From NCBI GenBank assembly GCA_016193385.1, contig JACPSF010000379.1, positions 1-19,301 on the forward strand: a DNA stretch of 19,301 nt, written 5' to 3'. This document shows positions 1 through 6,908 of this stretch, one piece after another. The notes under the pieces were generated by a model. The model was not told where the DNA came from, did no database searches, and was given only the letters and a program-made list of their open reading frames with translations. Position numbers and translations under genes: made by a program. This DNA comes from Deltaproteobacteria bacterium (GTDB taxonomy: Bacteria; Desulfobacterota_B; Binatia; UBA9968). How positions within the stretch are numbered: position 1 is the stretch's first letter; the number at the start of each line of letters is the position of its first letter.

Positions 1-50
1 AATGCTGGTGCTAATTCCCGCCCCGGTTTAGGGGGAAGATAAGGTGAGGG

Positions 51-86
51 AAACCTCTCCTTATCAATGGGAAGAGGTTTTTTTTT
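51..86 (+). terminator. Rho-independent terminator of an upstream gene
   Basis: An 8-bp stem pairs AAACCTCT (51-58) with AGAGGTTT (73-80). Two more C-G pairs extend it towards the loop, and a run of nine T residues (78-86) follows. This is the classic intrinsic-terminator layout on the + strand. It probably ends transcription of a gene lying left of the window, so the ThiF-like gene at 148 should have its own promoter or depend on read-through. Confidence 0.6.
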
Positions 87-87
87 A

Positions 88-135
88 CCCTCACCCCTTC
101 CCTCTCCCAAAGGGAGAGGGGGCGAGGGTGAGGGG
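88..135. repeat. G/C-rich inverted repeat (hairpin) upstream of the E1 gene
   Basis: The arm CCCTCACCCC...CCCTCTCCC (from 88) is mirrored by GGGAGAGGG...GAGGGTGAGGGG (to 135) around a short AAA centre. It forms a long, nearly perfect stem-loop directly between the terminator and the start codon at 148. Hairpins of this wording are common as dispersed intergenic repeats in many GC-rich bacterial genomes. No second copy is in the window, so its repeat status here is inferred from recall. It would fold in the 5' leader of any transcript that starts upstream. Confidence 0.6.
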
Positions 136-147
136 AGGGAGAAAAGG

Positions 148-942
148 ATGACGCTTCGCCTCACGCCCGAGCAAATCGAGCGCTATAGCCGCCAAATCAT
201 GATCCCCGACGTTGGGGGAAAAGGGCAGATCCGCGTGCGCCAGGGCCGGGTGTTGGTCATCGGGGCTGGGGGGTTAGGATCGCCCGCGGCTTTCTACCTG
301 GCGGCCGCAGGCATCGGCACGTTGGGTCTCGTGGACTACGATCGTGTGGAGCTCTCCAACCTCCAGCGCCAGATCCTCCACTTTACCGAGGATGTCGGCC
401 GGCAAAAGGTGGCATCGGCCGAAGAAAAGCTCAACCGGCTGAATCCGGAAGTCGAGATCCGCACCCTGGCGGTACGTCTCGAGGAGCGTAACGCAACCGA
501 GATCCTCGCCGCTTACGATTTCATCGTCGACGGCAGCGACAATTTTGCCACCAAGTTTCTGGTCAACGATGCGGCCGTGGCCTTGGGCAAGCCTTTCTCC
601 CACGCCGGGATCGTGCGCCTTCAGGGCCAAACCATGACCGTCATACCGGAAAAGAGCGCTTGTTACCGTTGCCTCTTTAAAGAGCCACCGCCGCCGGGAG
701 AGATCCTGAGCTGTCAGCAGGCAGGGATCCTCGGCGCGGTGGCAGGAACGATCGGATCGATCCAGGCCACTGAGGCGATCAAGTTCTTTGCCGGAATGGA
801 GGATGATCTGCTCACCGACCGGCTACTCATCTATGATGCCAAGACTTTGAGCTTTCGCACGATCGAGGTTCAGAGAGACCTCGGGTGCGCCACCTGCGGC
901 GAGAATGCGAAAAAGGAGTTAAAATCGTCCCCGGCCATCTAA
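148..942 (+). CDS. ThiF/MoeB/HesA-family E1-like adenylyltransferase
   Basis: This is a 264-residue E1-like enzyme that would adenylate the C-terminal glycine of a ubiquitin-fold sulfur carrier. Visible marks are the nucleotide-binding loop GAGGLGSP (39-46), Asp63 after the second strand, the QRQ arginine (R74) and K87, and GSDNF near 129-133. Two Cys pairs form the structural zinc site (C172/C175 and C247/C250), and C189 sits at the family's conserved active-site cysteine position. Length matches ThiF and MoeB (about 250-265). The start at 148 is chosen because a purine-rich GGAGGGAG...AGG site precedes it; an in-frame upstream ATG at 67 would translate the hairpin repeat and is unlikely. 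Its neighbours (thrC, a CysO-like carrier and CysM) suggest it serves cysteine synthesis rather than thiamin or molybdopterin, but partner choice cannot be read from sequence alone. Confidence 0.9.
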   Translation: MTLRLTPEQIERYSRQIMIPDVGGKGQIRVRQGRVLVIGAGGLGSPAAFYLAAAGIGTLGLVDYDRVELSNLQRQILHFTEDVGRQKVASAEEKLNRLNPEVEIRTLAVRLEERNATEILAAYDFIVDGSDNFATKFLVNDAAVALGKPFSHAGIVRLQGQTMTVIPEKSACYRCLFKEPPPPGEILSCQQAGILGAVAGTIGSIQATEAIKFFAGMEDDLLTDRLLIYDAKTLSFRTIEVQRDLGCATCGENAKKELKSSPAI

Positions 943-969
943 CGGGGACTAGGAGGAGGACCAGGGTCC

Positions 970-2238
970 ATGAGTTTTGTCAAAGGATTAAGATGCAGGG
1001 AGTGCGGACAGGATTACCCCAAGGAACCCTTGCACGTGTGCGAGACGTGCTTCGGACCCCTCGAGGTGGTTTACGATTACGAGCGCATCAAAAAGAGCAT
1101 CAGCCGGGAAAAAATTCAATCCCGGTCCAATAGCCTTTGGCGCTATCGAGAGCTCCTGCCGATCGATGGAGAGCCCCAGGTTGGGCTCTATTCCGGCTTC
1201 ACTCCGCTCATCCGAGCACACCGCCTGGGAGAGGTCCTGGGAGTGAAGGAGCTTTATTTGAAGGACGACTCGGTCAATCACCCTACCTTTTCCTATAAAG
1301 ACCGCGTGGTCTCGGTCGCTATCTCCAAGGCGATCGAGTTCGGCTTCGACACGGTCTCCTGCGCCTCTACGGGCAACCTCGCCAACGCTGTCGCTGCCCA
1401 CGCCGCCAAGGCCGGACTTAACTGCTACGTCTTTATCCCCAACGGTCTGGAACAGGGAAAGATCATCGGGTCGGCCATTTACGGCCCGCGCACGGTCGCT
1501 ATCCAAGGCAACTACGACGACGTCAACCGGCTCTGCAGTGAGATTGCCGATAAGTATGGCTGGGCTTTCGTCAACGTCAATCTGCGCCCCTACTACGCCG
1601 AGGGAGCGAAGACGCACGCGTTTGAAATCGTGGAGCAGCTCGGATGGAAGATTCCGCGCCATGTCGTGGTAGCCTCCGCGGGAGGAACCATCCTGCCCAA
1701 GCTTCACAAGGCCTTCAAGGAGCTTAAGCTCGTCGGCCTGATCGACGACGACGATTGTAAAATTTACACGGCTCAGGCCGCCGGCTGCGCCCCCATCGTC
1801 CAGGCGCTCAAGAAGGGTACTGATCTCATCAACCCGGTCAAACCCCACACCCTGGCCAGCTCGATCGCAATCGGCAACCCGGCTGATGGTTACTACGTGC
1901 TTCAAGCCGTGCGGGAATCCGGAGGTTGGGGCGAGTGCGTCACCGACGACGAGATCCTCGAAGGGATCCGACTGCTGGCCCGTACGGAGGGAATCTTCAC
2001 GGAGCCTGCCGGCGGAACCGAGGTGGCCGTGGCGAAGAAGCTCATCCAGCAGGGGCGGATTCCGCGGGACGAATCCATCGTCATCAGCATCACCGGCAAC
2101 GGGTACAAGACCCTCGAAGTCGTCGCTCAGAACGTGGAGAAACCATTTAGCATTCAGGCAACCCTCGAAAGCTTCGACGAGCTTTATCACCAACTCCACC
2201 AGCCGTCCCCGGGGAAGGCCGTCGCCGGGGAAACGTAA
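970..2238 (+). CDS. thrC: Threonine synthase
   Basis: This 422-residue PLP enzyme of fold type II converts O-phosphohomoserine to threonine. An N-terminal zinc-ribbon-like segment carries C9, C12, C24 and C27 (CRECG and CETCFGP), as in many bacterial and archaeal threonine synthases. The PLP lysine is K110 in FSYKDR, followed by the phosphate-site motif STGNLANA; SITGNGYKT near the C terminus is also typical of the family. An AGGAGGAGG site at 951-959 fixes the start at 970, 27 bp after the E1 gene, so the two are probably co-transcribed. Threonine synthase is not itself part of cysteine synthesis. Its place between an E1 and a sulfur carrier suggests shared control of aspartate- and serine-derived amino acids, which is inference. 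Confidence 0.93.
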   Translation: MSFVKGLRCRECGQDYPKEPLHVCETCFGPLEVVYDYERIKKSISREKIQSRSNSLWRYRELLPIDGEPQVGLYSGFTPLIRAHRLGEVLGVKELYLKDDSVNHPTFSYKDRVVSVAISKAIEFGFDTVSCASTGNLANAVAAHAAKAGLNCYVFIPNGLEQGKIIGSAIYGPRTVAIQGNYDDVNRLCSEIADKYGWAFVNVNLRPYYAEGAKTHAFEIVEQLGWKIPRHVVVASAGGTILPKLHKAFKELKLVGLIDDDDCKIYTAQAAGCAPIVQALKKGTDLINPVKPHTLASSIAIGNPADGYYVLQAVRESGGWGECVTDDEILEGIRLLARTEGIFTEPAGGTEVAVAKKLIQQGRIPRDESIVISITGNGYKTLEVVAQNVEKPFSIQATLESFDELYHQLHQPSPGKAVAGET

Positions 2239-2259
2239 AAAACGCCCCTTTTCTCCACC

Positions 2260-2288
2260 TTGAAAGCTTGACTTGGAAGGATTAAAGT
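2260..2288 (+). promoter_or_regulatory. Candidate sigma-70 promoter for cysO-cysM-NIL
   Basis: TTGAAA (2260-2265) and TAAAGT (2283-2288) are separated by exactly 17 nt in the 82-bp gap between thrC and the carrier gene. Each box is a fair match to the -35 and -10 consensus. It would give a leader of about 25-30 nt. The call rests on pattern alone. Confidence 0.35.
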
Positions 2289-2320
2289 AACCAGCAGATC
2301 GCCTAAGGAGGATGGGTTAT

Positions 2321-2573
2321 ATGATCGTGCGTGTCCGGGTACCGACCCCTCTGCGCAAGTTTACCAACGGCGCCGACGAGGTGAAAGCTCAGGGAAACAC
2401 CGTGCGTGCATTGGTGGATGATCTGGAAAGCAAATTTCCGGGCATCAAGGAAAGAATTTGTGACGAGACGGGAAAAATCCGCAGGTTCGTTAACGTTTAA
2501 AAATATGGAAACCGCGCTAAAGGAAGGGGACGCGATCTCGATCGTCCCAGCCATCGCCGGGGGACAAAAATAG
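2321..2573 (+). pseudogene. cysO: CysO/MoaD-like sulfur carrier gene, disrupted by an internal deletion
   Basis: The first part (2321-2500, 59 residues) reads as the N-terminal two thirds of a CysO-like ubiquitin-fold carrier and ends KIRRFVNV before TAA. The missing C terminus is found 4 nt later in another frame (2505-2570): METALKEGDAISIVPAIAGG then QK and a stop. Mycobacterial CysO has about 12 residues (YVNDEDVRFSGG) between these blocks; only 7 nt (TAAAAAT) lie there now, so about 29 nt appear to be missing. The start at 2321 is preferred over the ATG at 2312 because AAGGAGG (2305-2311) is correctly spaced only for 2321. An intact version would be about 93 residues, matching CysO. Its reconstructed end, GGQK, is not a bare diglycine. 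The gene sits immediately before a CysM-like gene and in the same cluster as an E1. Either it is a true pseudogene or the sequence carries an assembly error. Confidence 0.8.
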
Positions 2574-2593
2574 CCTCCCCTTTTTCTCTCGCT

Positions 2594-3595
2594 ATGCTGA
2601 AAGCCGTCCCAGGGCATCGGGTCCTTAAGGAGGAATTCAGAACGCCGAAAAAGGTGGAGTCTGTCCTGGACCTGATCGGCGAAACCCCTCTTTTGGAAAT
2701 CCGCGAAGTCATTCAAGGTGTCGCTCCGGGCGTGCGTATTTTCGCCAAACTCGAGGGTTTCAACCCGGGAGGTTCGGTGAAGGACCGGGCGGCCTGGAGA
2801 ATGATCCGGGACGGTATCGAGTCCGGCAAGCTGAGCAGGGGAAAGACGATACTGGACTCCACATCGGGCAACACCGGTATCGCACTGGCGATGATTGGCA
2901 CGGTGCTCGGCTACCCGGTTGAGCTGGTCATGCCGTCCAACGTGAGCGCCGAACGCAGGCGGATCATCCAAGCCTTCGGCGCCAAGGTGATCTTCAGCGA
3001 TCCCCTGGAAGGGTCCGACGGCGCGATCCGGCTGTGCCGCAAGATCCTCGAACAAAACCCGGACAAATATTTCAAACCAGACCAGTACTTTAATCCGATG
3101 AATCCCCAAGCCCATTACGAAACCACCGGCCCGGAGATCTATCGCCAGACTCATGGAGAGATCACCCACTTCGTCGCCGGGATCGGCACAGGCGGAACCG
3201 TCATGGGCACAGGCCGTTATCTGAAGGAGAGGAACCGGAAGATCCGGGTGATCGCAGTTGAGCCGGATGACGCGCTGCACGGCCTCGAGGGGTTGAAGCA
3301 TATGGCGAGCTCCATCGTTCCTGGGATCTATCACGAAGAGGAACTCGACGCAAAACTGCCCGTTTCCACCGAGGATGCCTACGCCATGGTCTACCGGCTC
3401 AGCCAGGAAGAAGGGGTGCTCGTGGGTCAGTCCTCAGGAGCGGCGATGCATGTCACGCTGCAGGTCGCGAGAAAGCTCAAATCCGGCATCCTGGTGACGG
3501 TTTTTCCCGATTTCGGCGATAAATACCTGACCACCAGCCTGTGGTTGGGTTGGCGCGAGAGAATGTCGGTCGGGAACCTCAACTTTTCCATCTGA
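2594..3595 (+). CDS. cysM: Cysteine synthase family protein, CysM-like
   Basis: This fold type II PLP enzyme of up to 333 residues would form cysteine from an activated serine and a sulfur donor. Counting from 2594, the PLP lysine is K63 in GGSVKDR, the substrate loop is STSGNTGIA (89-97), the phosphate-binding loop is GIGTGGTVMGTG (196-207), and FPDFGDKYLTT lies near the C terminus. Position directly after a CysO-like gene points to the M. tuberculosis CysM type, which takes sulfide from CysO thiocarboxylate; its usual acceptor is O-phosphoserine, which cannot be confirmed here. The start is uncertain: ATG 2594 lacks a clear ribosome site, AAGGAGG at 2627-2633 has no ATG behind it, and GTG 2654 would begin at the family-typical ESVLDLIGETPL. 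Its stop is followed after one base by the next ATG. Confidence 0.88.
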   Translation: MLKAVPGHRVLKEEFRTPKKVESVLDLIGETPLLEIREVIQGVAPGVRIFAKLEGFNPGGSVKDRAAWRMIRDGIESGKLSRGKTILDSTSGNTGIALAMIGTVLGYPVELVMPSNVSAERRRIIQAFGAKVIFSDPLEGSDGAIRLCRKILEQNPDKYFKPDQYFNPMNPQAHYETTGPEIYRQTHGEITHFVAGIGTGGTVMGTGRYLKERNRKIRVIAVEPDDALHGLEGLKHMASSIVPGIYHEEELDAKLPVSTEDAYAMVYRLSQEEGVLVGQSSGAAMHVTLQVARKLKSGILVTVFPDFGDKYLTTSLWLGWRERMSVGNLNFSI

Positions 3596-3596
3596 A

Positions 3597-3869
3597 ATGA
3601 AAAAGTCAGCGGCCAAACCCCAAAAGGAAAAAGTCTGTGAGCGAATCTATCTGACCTTTCCCAAGGAGTTGGTCAAAGAGCCGATTGTCTGCTCGCTGGC
3701 AAAGAAATTTGACATCATGTTCAATATCCGGGGATCCACGGTCACATCGGAAATGGGTCTGGTCGCTCTTGAGATCGATGGCGAGCGGGGCGAGGTGGAC
3801 AGGGCGATTCAGTGGCTGAGAGAAAAAGGCGTGATCGTCGAGCCGATTGAAAAGAACGTCATCGAATGA
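3597..3869 (+). CDS. NIL-domain protein (stand-alone)
   Basis: This 90-residue protein consists almost entirely of one NIL-like domain (about residues 14-85). It has the typical run of a first strand RIYLTFP, a helix with EPIVCSLAKKFD, then FNIRGSTVTSEMGLVALEIDG and a closing helix RAIQWLREKGVIVEPIE. NIL domains are ACT-like folds known from the C terminus of MetN, where they bind methionine, and from NIL-ferredoxin proteins linked to homocysteine synthesis. Here there is no ABC ATPase or ferredoxin part. The ATG lies one base after the CysM stop, so translation is almost certainly coupled. A role as a sulfur amino-acid sensor or accessory factor for the cluster is an inference. Confidence 0.8.
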   Translation: MKKSAAKPQKEKVCERIYLTFPKELVKEPIVCSLAKKFDIMFNIRGSTVTSEMGLVALEIDGERGEVDRAIQWLREKGVIVEPIEKNVIE

Positions 3870-3878
3870 GACAGGACC

Positions 3879-4346
3879 TCAGGGCGTCATCGCGAAAATC
3901 GACAGGATCAACACTCCACCCTCGTGGGCCGGCCCTCCCAAGAGAAAATAGCCGCGATTCCTGAGCCGTACCGTGGTATCGACAAGCGGCTTATCCCCTT
4001 GGAGCAGGCGCACCTTTAACGCCAGCCGTTGGTTTCGATATTCCTGCGGCAAGACTACCAGGGAGCGTCCCCCGGGGACCTCGAACACGGCGTTGACCCG
4101 CCACTGGACTTTCTGGACCTCCTCTTTGATCAAGCGGTAAGAGCTGTACTTGATCACTTCGAGCTGATTTTTCATCCGGGAAAGCTTGGGGTCAAAATCT
4201 TCGCTCTCGTTACTGGCAAGGATGGTTCCGATGCGCAGGTGGAGCCCCTGAGGAGCTTTCTCAGCGGCACCCAGGGGCGCACCCAAGCCAACAAGCAACA
4301 GGCTACAGAGAAGCGTCAGTCGAGGCAGCTTCTGGAGCCGGTTCAT
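3879..4346 (-). CDS. Secreted protein of unknown function in the ECF sigma operon
   Basis: No named family was recognised. The protein is about 155 residues with a signal peptide: basic MNRLQKLPR, a hydrophobic core LTLLCSLLLVGLG and a likely AxA-type cleavage near LGAAEKA. The mature part looks mostly beta-stranded: an RIGTILASNES strand, a short helix DPKLSRMKNQLEVIKYSSYRL, then strands with VFEVPGGRSLVVLPQEY and a glycine-rich end (YFLLGGPAHEGGVLILSIFA). The start at 4346 follows GAGGAGG; upstream in-frame starts (ATG 4358, TTG 4364) are possible. It overlaps the anti-sigma gene by 44 nt, so it belongs to the same operon and may be an envelope component or target of the sigma response. It ends only 9 bp from the convergent NIL gene. 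Confidence 0.7.
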   Translation of the reverse strand: MNRLQKLPRLTLLCSLLLVGLGAPLGAAEKAPQGLHLRIGTILASNESEDFDPKLSRMKNQLEVIKYSSYRLIKEEVQKVQWRVNAVFEVPGGRSLVVLPQEYRNQRLALKVRLLQGDKPLVDTTVRLRNRGYFLLGGPAHEGGVLILSIFAMTP

Positions 4347-4842
4347 CTTCCTCCTCATCCTCAAATAACCAGATCACCGTCGTTTTGGTTTCGGATTCGC
4401 GCAACAATGCCAGGTTAAAGCCGTGCCCGTCAATGGACTCCACCGCGGCCACGTTGCTTTTAGGCCCCCAACCCAATCCGGAAAAAAATTGCTCCGCGAA
4501 AACAACGGCCAGGACACAGACAACGGTCAGAGGGACGGCCCAGGCCAGTCGCCGGGGGAGGATAACCGGACGGAGCCAATCCCAGAACTCCCGGCGTCTT
4601 ACCTTTCCCTGGGAGATCCGTCGCTCGATCCCGTGCCAGAAAGATTCAAACGCAACCTTGGACGCGCCCTCCTCAAGAGCGGCCCGGAGCACGAATTGAA
4701 GCCGCTCCAAGCGACTCCTGTCCGTACGACATGAAGGACAGGCTTCCACATGGGCCCGGATCTCCCGGGACTCCTTTTCGCTCACCTCCCCATCCAACCA
4801 TGCACCGAGCGTTTTTCTTACAGATTCACAATCCATTGTCAT
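4303..4842 (-). CDS. Zinc-finger (zf-HC2) transmembrane anti-sigma factor
   Basis: This 179-residue protein has an N-terminal anti-sigma zinc-finger signature: C5, then H31, C35 and C38 in AHVEACPSC, the HxxxCxxC pattern of zf-HC2/ZAS domains. A single membrane segment (about 99-117, LAWAVPLTVVCVLAVVFAE) follows a basic stretch, so the zinc domain should be cytoplasmic and the remaining 60 residues periplasmic. The C-terminal tail is strongly acidic (FEDEEEDEPAPE). Its ATG overlaps the sigma-factor stop in ATGA (4839-4842), the usual coupling of an ECF sigma factor with its cognate anti-sigma factor. The signal that releases the sigma factor cannot be read from the sequence. Confidence 0.88.
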   Translation of the reverse strand: MTMDCESVRKTLGAWLDGEVSEKESREIRAHVEACPSCRTDRSRLERLQFVLRAALEEGASKVAFESFWHGIERRISQGKVRRREFWDWLRPVILPRRLAWAVPLTVVCVLAVVFAEQFFSGLGWGPKSNVAAVESIDGHGFNLALLRESETKTTVIWLFEDEEEDEPAPEAASTDASL

Positions 4843-5429
4843 AAGAAATGCGCAAGCTTTTCTTGCAGCTTCTTGCGCGCGTAATGGAGCCGACTCATGA
4901 CCGTCCCCTCCGAACAGCCCAAGATTTCACTGATTTCCTTGTAGGAGAGGCCCTCCACCGCCCTAAGTACAATGACCGCTTTGTGATCCGGAGTCAAATC
5001 GTTCAAGGCCGCCAGCAACCGACTCATGACCTCTTTTCTCTCAAGGGCATCGTAGGGATCCGTCCCATGCTCGCCACGCTCGTATAATAGCTCGTCGATA
5101 GCTTCCCTAACTTCCGCGGGCGCGCGCCTCTGACGCCGCTGAAAATCGATGCATTGATTGACTGCGATTCGGTAAAGCCAGGTATAGAAAGTTGAGCCGC
5201 CCCGAAACTCCCGGATCTTTCTAAAGGCCCGATAAAAGGTCTCCTGGGCTATCTCCAAAGCGTCCTCACGATGGTTCAGTATTCCCAGGATGACCATGAA
5301 TACCTTTTGATAATATTTGGCAACGAGCTCCTGGAACGCCCCGACGTCGCCCGCCTGGCATTTCCGGACGAGCTGCCAATCGCTAGGCTCCACAATAACC
5401 CTTTGCTCTTCTTTGACGTCCCGGGCCAT
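4839..5429 (-). CDS. ECF-type RNA polymerase sigma factor (RpoE-like, sigma-70 family)
   Basis: The protein is about 196 residues. Region 2 is clear (about 45-105: YYQKVFMVILGIL, DALEIAQETFYRAFRKI, FYTWLYRIAVNQCIDFQRR). Region 4 follows (about 145-192: LTPDHKAVIVLRAVEGLSY then the helix-turn-helix KEISEILGCSEGTVMSRLHYARKKL). The linker is short and acidic, and no region 3 is present, which defines an ECF factor. ATG 5429 is used; an in-frame TTG at 5453 with AAGGG upstream would add eight residues and remains possible. It heads a three-gene operon with the anti-sigma factor and a secreted protein, and is divergent from the zinc-ribbon gene at 5548. Self-regulation from the 5430-5547 gap is likely for this class but no clear ECF promoter was identified. 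Confidence 0.92.
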   Translation of the reverse strand: MARDVKEEQRVIVEPSDWQLVRKCQAGDVGAFQELVAKYYQKVFMVILGILNHREDALEIAQETFYRAFRKIREFRGGSTFYTWLYRIAVNQCIDFQRRQRRAPAEVREAIDELLYERGEHGTDPYDALERKEVMSRLLAALNDLTPDHKAVIVLRAVEGLSYKEISEILGCSEGTVMSRLHYARKKLQEKLAHFL

Positions 5430-5467
5430 GGATTTATTCGGACGACCGGACAATTGATATCAAACCC

Positions 5468-5495
5468 TTGAATTTTTCGCTAATTGCAATAGAAT
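5468..5495 (+). promoter_or_regulatory. Weak candidate promoter for the zinc-ribbon/DUF3426 gene
   Basis: A CTTGAAT -35-like element (from 5468) and TAGAAT (5490-5495) lie 15-16 nt apart in the AT-rich gap between the divergent sigma-factor and zinc-ribbon genes. The spacing is slightly short, so this is tentative. Confidence 0.25.
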
Positions 5496-5547
5496 TCGCG
5501 AGTTGGGTGGCGCCGTTTCCAAGCCCAATCTAAGGCAGATCTGCTCC

Positions 5548-6711
5548 ATGCTGGTTCAATGTCCCAGTTGCGAGACCACGTACCGAGTTCCGGAGGAACT
5601 CATTACCGGCCCTAACCCCACTTTTCGCTGTTCTCGTTGCAAGCACGTCTTCGCCCTAGAAGCCGACCGCGAGGCCAGTCCGGCCGCGGAACCTCCTCCT
5701 ACCTCGCCGAAACCTTCTCAAGAAGCGGTGGAAAAGGAACGAGAGCTTCCTCTTTCTTTCCCCCCTGCGGAAAAAGCGGAAGCCGGGGACGAGGAGAGCC
5801 CGGAGGCGCTGAAACAGGAGGAGCACTTTGAGTTTGGCCAGCCCGAAAGGCCGGCTTTAACAAAGGGCTCTGAGCCAAGGCAGCCCGAATTCTCCGATTT
5901 ACCGATCGACAAATTCTTTCCCTCCAGAGAGAAATCTCTCGGGCCGAGCGCGTACGGCCGCGAGCCATTGGCCCCCAGCGAAGAGCAAGAAGAGGGCTGG
6001 ACCCTGGCCCCTCCCGAATCGCAAGCCGAAGCGTCTTTGACCCCTCCCGAAGACGAGTCATCCTCAGGCATGGATGCAGCTCGCGCAGCGATCTCTGAAT
6101 TTGAGGAGAATTGGGAGCGGTCTGGACCGCCGACCGAGGAAGACGAATCCGCCTTACGGGCTATGGACCAAGAGCGACCGGCTTCCACGGTCCCCTATCT
6201 TTCGCTGTTTGCCGTTCTCCTGCTCGCTTACGCGATCTTAACCCTCGTACATCAGACCCAACCGGCAGTTTTGGAGGGCCTGTTAAAGAACGTCCCCTGG
6301 CTCGGCAGCTCAGTCCTTCAAAACAACCATTTGCGCCAAGGGATCCTGCTCCGGTCCATGCGTCCGAGCTTTCAGACGATACTCGGAAATCGCGAGGTCT
6401 TCGTAGTCTCAGGGGTAGCGTATAATCGCAATACGGTAAGCGTTCGCGAGGTCCAGATTGAGGGGCAACTCTTCGATGCGCAGGGGAAAGAAATCGAACG
6501 GCAGGCCGTATGGGTGGGAAACGCCATCACTCCGAAAATCATCAAAGACCTCACCGCTCAGGAGATCTCCATTCTGCAAAAATTGAGCCCGCAGAAACGA
6601 TTTGAGATCTCCCCGCAGAAGGCGGCGAGCTTCGTCATCGTATTTCTGAGACCGCGGGGAACGATCAAAGATTTCAGCTGCCGCGTTCTGTCAGCCGAGG
6701 GGGCAGCCTAA
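5548..6711 (+). CDS. MJ0042-type zinc-ribbon membrane protein with DUF3426 domain
   Basis: This protein has 387 residues. The N terminus MLVQCPSCETTYRVP with C5, C8, C28 and C31 is an MJ0042-type zinc ribbon. A long, low-complexity acidic and proline-rich linker (about 40-210) follows, then one membrane segment (about 215-236, PYLSLFAVLLLAYAILTLV) and a C-terminal DUF3426-like beta domain containing VSGVAYNRNTVSVREVQIEG and AASFVIVFLRPRG. The ribbon should be cytoplasmic and the DUF3426 part outside the membrane. The start at 5548 matches the family N terminus; an in-frame TTG at 5503 would add 15 unlikely residues. The function of this family is unknown. The gene overlaps tatA by 4 nt tail to tail. 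Confidence 0.85.
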   Translation: MLVQCPSCETTYRVPEELITGPNPTFRCSRCKHVFALEADREASPAAEPPPTSPKPSQEAVEKERELPLSFPPAEKAEAGDEESPEALKQEEHFEFGQPERPALTKGSEPRQPEFSDLPIDKFFPSREKSLGPSAYGREPLAPSEEQEEGWTLAPPESQAEASLTPPEDESSSGMDAARAAISEFEENWERSGPPTEEDESALRAMDQERPASTVPYLSLFAVLLLAYAILTLVHQTQPAVLEGLLKNVPWLGSSVLQNNHLRQGILLRSMRPSFQTILGNREVFVVSGVAYNRNTVSVREVQIEGQLFDAQGKEIERQAVWVGNAITPKIIKDLTAQEISILQKLSPQKRFEISPQKAASFVIVFLRPRGTIKDFSCRVLSAEGAA

Positions 6712-6908
6712 GACGAGCTTCCTTTGCTCTTTTCTTTCTCCTGCCCTTCCTTGGGTGTCACGTCGATTTCGTCAGGCTCCTTGATGGATTTGCGAAAGCT
6801 GCGAATGCCTTTCCCAAGGCCTTCACCAAGCTCGGGGAGCTTGCGACCGAAGAGAAGCACGACAATGACCAGGATGATCAGGAGTTCCCATATACCAAGA
6901 CCAAACAT
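6708..6908 (-). CDS. tatA: Sec-independent (Tat) translocase subunit TatA/E
   Basis: This 66-residue protein has the TatA plan: a short N-terminal membrane helix (GIWELLIILVIVVLLFG, residues 5-21), the conserved FG hinge, an amphipathic helix (KLPELGEGLGKGIRSFRKSIK) and a charged tail. TatA oligomers form the pore of the twin-arginine pathway for folded proteins. A GGAGGAGA site sits just before ATG 6908. No tatB or tatC gene is nearby, so this is a solitary copy. Small size and absence of an extended C-terminal region favour TatA/E over TatB. Confidence 0.92.
   Translation of the reverse strand: MFGLGIWELLIILVIVVLLFGRKLPELGEGLGKGIRSFRKSIKEPDEIDVTPKEGQEKEKSKGSSS

Noticed and set aside
988..2199. 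Long open frame (403 codons) antisense to thrC
   Set aside because: It mirrors codon bias of a GC-rich gene; the + strand product is an unmistakable threonine synthase and the antisense protein shows no family features or ribosome site.
2491..2507. Programmed frameshift joining the two CysO halves
   Set aside because: A frameshift would restore the frame but not the roughly 10-12 missing conserved residues; a deletion explains both.
2303..3334. Long antisense frame over cysO and cysM
   Set aside because: It covers clear + strand coding sequence with all PLP motifs; the antisense product has no recognisable domain.
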